Below are positions 62,164-64,000 of a DNA stretch of 64,000 nucleotides, one piece after another. The stretch's first letter is position 1. Every line of letters begins with the position of its first letter. Source of the stretch: Pannonibacter anstelovis (GTDB lineage: Bacteria; Pseudomonadota; Alphaproteobacteria; Rhizobiales; Stappiaceae); the NCBI RefSeq assembly GCF_036881715.1, contig NZ_JBAKBF010000001.1:575812-639811 (forward strand), given 5' to 3'. The position numbers and the translations under genes are program-made. The notes under the pieces are model-generated. The model had not been told where the DNA came from, did no database searches, and saw only the letters and a program-made list of their open reading frames with translations.

Positions 62164-62556
62164 TCAGTTAACGTCGGACCAGAGCGCGTGCTGCTCTTTC
62201 CAGTCGGCCGGGAACGGGTCCATCAAACTGGCGAGCGTAATATTCGCGGGATGGCGGCCGTCCATCACGGCGTCGATGATTTCGGGGGAAAGAAGCGACA
62301 ATCGCATAAGCCGCGCCATGTAGGTGAAGGCGATCCCTTCCTTCTCGGCCAACTCGGAAATCGACGCGAACTCGCCCGACTCCAGCATCCGCTTCCAGCG
62401 GAACGCGCGTGCCAGTGCCTTGACCAGCGTGTTATCCGGCTTGCGTGCTTGCGCGGCGCCTTCCGGCAACACCATCTCCTTCCGCCCGCCGCGCTTCACG
62501 ACCCGAAACGGAACATGGATGGTCATGGTGTCGGGGACCGACGTATTCCGAGTCAT
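62164..62556 (-). CDS. Small HTH-like protein coupled to the recombinase
   Basis: A 130-residue basic protein. The middle (ARAFRWKRMLESGEFASISELAEKEGIAFTYMARLMRLSLLSPEI, visible in key residues) has the ParB-KorB-like helix-turn-helix shape. The start overlaps the recombinase stop by ATGA. In many alphaproteobacteria this gene follows the recombinase and DUF2924 genes, so it may be a partner or regulator of recombination. No function is proven. Confidence 0.8.
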   Translation of the reverse strand: MTRNTSVPDTMTIHVPFRVVKRGGRKEMVLPEGAAQARKPDNTLVKALARAFRWKRMLESGEFASISELAEKEGIAFTYMARLMRLSLLSPEIIDAVMDGRHPANITLASLMDPFPADWKEQHALWSDVN

Positions 62557-63875
62557 GCGGCCGCTCCTGCATCTGCGGTGATTTCACGCGCCAGCGCCGC
62601 CAGTCCGTCCGTGCGCAGGCGGACATTGAGGCCGCTGATGCCGATATCGACCCGTTCGACCAATAGGGCCACAATACGCGCCTGTTCCGCCGGGAACAGT
62701 TCATCCCACAGCGGATCGAGCTTCTGCAGGGCCGTGCGCGAGTCGGCCTCGGTGACTCCGTCGTCCTGCGCACGCGCTGCCTTCCATGTTCCCGCCACGA
62801 TCTCGGGCTGCCGGAATACGGCGCGGAGCTGGTCGATGACGGCCGCCTCGACCCCGCCAGCGGGGACGCGGCCGACAGGGCAAGACCCGGCTCCATGCTT
62901 CAGAACCATCTGGCTGACATAGTAGCGGTACAACCGACCACCCTTGCGGGTGTGCGTCGGCGAAAAGGCCGCGCCATCGGGACCGAACAGCAGCCCCTTC
63001 AGCAGCGCGGGTGTGTCGGCGCGGGTCCGGGCAGCCCTCTTGCGGGGGCTCTCCTGCAGGATGGCGTGAACCTTGTCCCAAGTCTCACGGTCGATGATCG
63101 CATCGTGCTCGCCGGGATAGCTGTCGCCCTTGTGGACCGCCTCGCCGAGGTAGGCGCGGTTTGACAGCATCCGATAGAGGTACTTCTTGTCGATCCGGTT
63201 GCCACGCGGCGTTCCGAGACCTCGCGCGTCGACCTCGCGGGCCAGAACCGTGCAGGAGCCGATCTCGATGAAGCGGGCGAAGATCCAGCGCACATGCTCG
63301 GAGTTCTCCTCGTCGACCAGCAGCTTCCGGTTTTCCACCCTGTAGCCAAAGGGCGGCACCCCACCCATCCACATGCCCTTCTTCCGACTGGCTGCTACCT
63401 TGTCCCGGATGCGCTCGGCGGTGACCTCCCGCTCGAACTGGGCGAAGGACAGCAGGATGTTCAGCGTCAGCCGCCCCATCGAGGTGGTAGTATTGAAACT
63501 CTGCGTCACCGAGACGAAGGTCACGCCGTTCCGGTCGAACACCTCGACCAGCTTGGCGAAATCCGCCAGCGAGCGGCTGAGGCGGTCGATCTTGTAGACC
63601 ACCACCACATCGACCAGCCCGTCCTCAATGTCGGCCGTCAGTCGCTTCAGACCGGGGCGTTCCAGCGTGCCGCCCGAGATGCCGCCGTCGTCATACTGAT
63701 CGCGGACCAGCACCCAGCCCTCAGACCGCTGGCTGGCGATGTACGCCTCGCAGGCCTCGCGCTGGGCGTGGAGCGAGTTGAACTCCTGCTCCAGCCCTTC
63801 CTCGGAGGATTTCCGGGTGTAGACCGCGCAGCGGAGCTTGCGGACTACTTTCGATTTTTCGGGCGGCTTTGTCAT
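62553..63875 (-). CDS. Serine recombinase (resolvase/invertase fold with recombinase domain)
   Basis: A 440-residue large-serine-recombinase-like protein from ATG 63875. The catalytic serine is in YTRKS (residue 23). Other resolvase motifs are DDGGISGGTLERPGL, VVYKIDRLSRSLADF and FAQFEREVTAERIRDK. A recombinase domain follows (PPFGYRVENRKLLVDEEN, LYRMLSNRAYLGE). The usual zinc-ribbon cysteines are missing; the position reads GLLFGPDGAAFSPTHTRKG. A short coiled helical tail closes it. It overlaps both neighbours by four bases. Confidence 0.9.
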   Translation of the reverse strand: MTKPPEKSKVVRKLRCAVYTRKSSEEGLEQEFNSLHAQREACEAYIASQRSEGWVLVRDQYDDGGISGGTLERPGLKRLTADIEDGLVDVVVVYKIDRLSRSLADFAKLVEVFDRNGVTFVSVTQSFNTTTSMGRLTLNILLSFAQFEREVTAERIRDKVAASRKKGMWMGGVPPFGYRVENRKLLVDEENSEHVRWIFARFIEIGSCTVLAREVDARGLGTPRGNRIDKKYLYRMLSNRAYLGEAVHKGDSYPGEHDAIIDRETWDKVHAILQESPRKRAARTRADTPALLKGLLFGPDGAAFSPTHTRKGGRLYRYYVSQMVLKHGAGSCPVGRVPAGGVEAAVIDQLRAVFRQPEIVAGTWKAARAQDDGVTEADSRTALQKLDPLWDELFPAEQARIVALLVERVDIGISGLNVRLRTDGLAALAREITADAGAAA

Positions 63876-64000
63876 GCCCGCCCCCTGTGGTTCTTGAGGC
63901 CGAAGAATACCCAGCCATTCCAACGAGTGCCGGTGATGGCGCGCGCGATGGCGGACAGCGACTTGTAGGGGCGCCCCTGCCATTCAAAGCCGTCGGACAT
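63872..64000 (-). CDS. DUF2924 family protein, C-terminal end only
   Basis: The last 42 codons of a gene that begins beyond the window, ending at TGA 63874-63872 within an ATGA overlap with the recombinase start. The visible part has the DUF2924 signature: FEWQGRPYKSLSAIARAITG, then TRWNGWVFFGL. DUF2924 proteins routinely precede this type of recombinase. Partial at the right edge. Confidence 0.88.
   Translation of the reverse strand: MSDGFEWQGRPYKSLSAIARAITGTRWNGWVFFGLKNHRGRA

Larger units (their letters stand above)
54995..64000. mobile_element. Putative genomic island beginning at the tRNA-Ser 3' end
   Basis: Everything right of the tRNA is accessory: two small unknown genes, a type III-like restriction-modification pair, and a DUF2924/serine recombinase/HTH trio. 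tRNA-Ser genes are common integration sites. No second copy of the tRNA 3' end is visible up to 64000, so the far boundary lies outside. Serine recombinases rarely target tRNA genes, so a tyrosine integrase may be beyond the window. Confidence 0.55.

Noticed and set aside
55000..64000. A second tRNA-Ser 3' end marking the right side of the island
   Set aside because: I looked for the T-arm and acceptor sequence on both strands and did not find it; it may lie outside the window.
1..64000. CRISPR arrays, rRNA genes or insertion sequences
   Set aside because: No regularly spaced repeats, rRNA segments or transposase motifs were seen.

Overview
The window looks like a chromosomal segment of a GC-rich alphaproteobacterium, most likely Hyphomicrobiales and possibly near Stappiaceae or Pannonibacter. 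The basis is gene content and order: prfB / ponA-type PBP1A / AMIN-type amidase / rne, then an aroQ-accB-accC-aat chain, an Arg-rich alphaproteobacterial RNase E and an fdsGBACD formate dehydrogenase. The genus is inference; no 16S gene is present.

Region 1 (1-18148) is core housekeeping: a DUF455 protein, an M23 envelope peptidase, prfB with an intact programmed +1 frameshift, PBP1A, an amidase, RNase E behind a long leader, an aminotransferase, an M48/TPR metalloprotease, a DsbA-like oxidoreductase, aroQ, accB, accC and aat.

Region 2 (18282-27954) is a nearly self-contained oxidative, non-phosphorylating L-fucose pathway. Eight tightly coupled minus-strand genes encode two SDR dehydrogenases, an L-fuconate dehydratase of the enolase superfamily, an FAH-type hydrolase, a lactonase and an RbsABC-type ABC importer. 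They diverge from an IclR regulator across a symmetric nested palindrome. A FucU mutarotase lies just beyond.

Region 3 (28397-37242) is the most interesting part. A GntR gene and a Gfo/Idh/MocA protein point one way. Pointing the other way are an SsuD-like FMN-dependent monooxygenase, an aldo/keto reductase, a flavin reductase, a three-gene TRAP transporter and a YeiH-type putative sulfate/sulfite exporter. The enzyme trio has the composition of the sulfoquinovose monooxygenase (sulfo-SMO) pathway. The Gfo/Idh protein could be an NAD-dependent sulfoquinovosidase of the GH188 type. I propose a TRAP-fed variant sulfosugar or organosulfonate desulfonation cluster, which is a hypothesis.

Region 4 (37346-49938) handles formate. 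A sigma-54 response regulator and histidine kinase precede an OFA-type oxalate/formate MFS transporter that has a sigma-54 promoter match and upstream dyads. A LysR gene and fdsG-fdsB-fdsA-fdhD-fdsD (NAD-dependent molybdenum formate dehydrogenase) follow.

Region 5 (49946-54994) holds a Res-Xre toxin-antitoxin pair with a perfect 17-bp inverted repeat, an AI-2E family permease, the ureidoglycine aminohydrolase / ureidoglycolate lyase pair, a small Sel1-like protein and tRNA-Ser(GCU).

Region 6 (54995-64000) starts at the tRNA 3' end and looks like a genomic island: two small unknown genes, a type III-like restriction-modification pair, and a DUF2924 / serine recombinase / small HTH-like gene trio running off the right edge.
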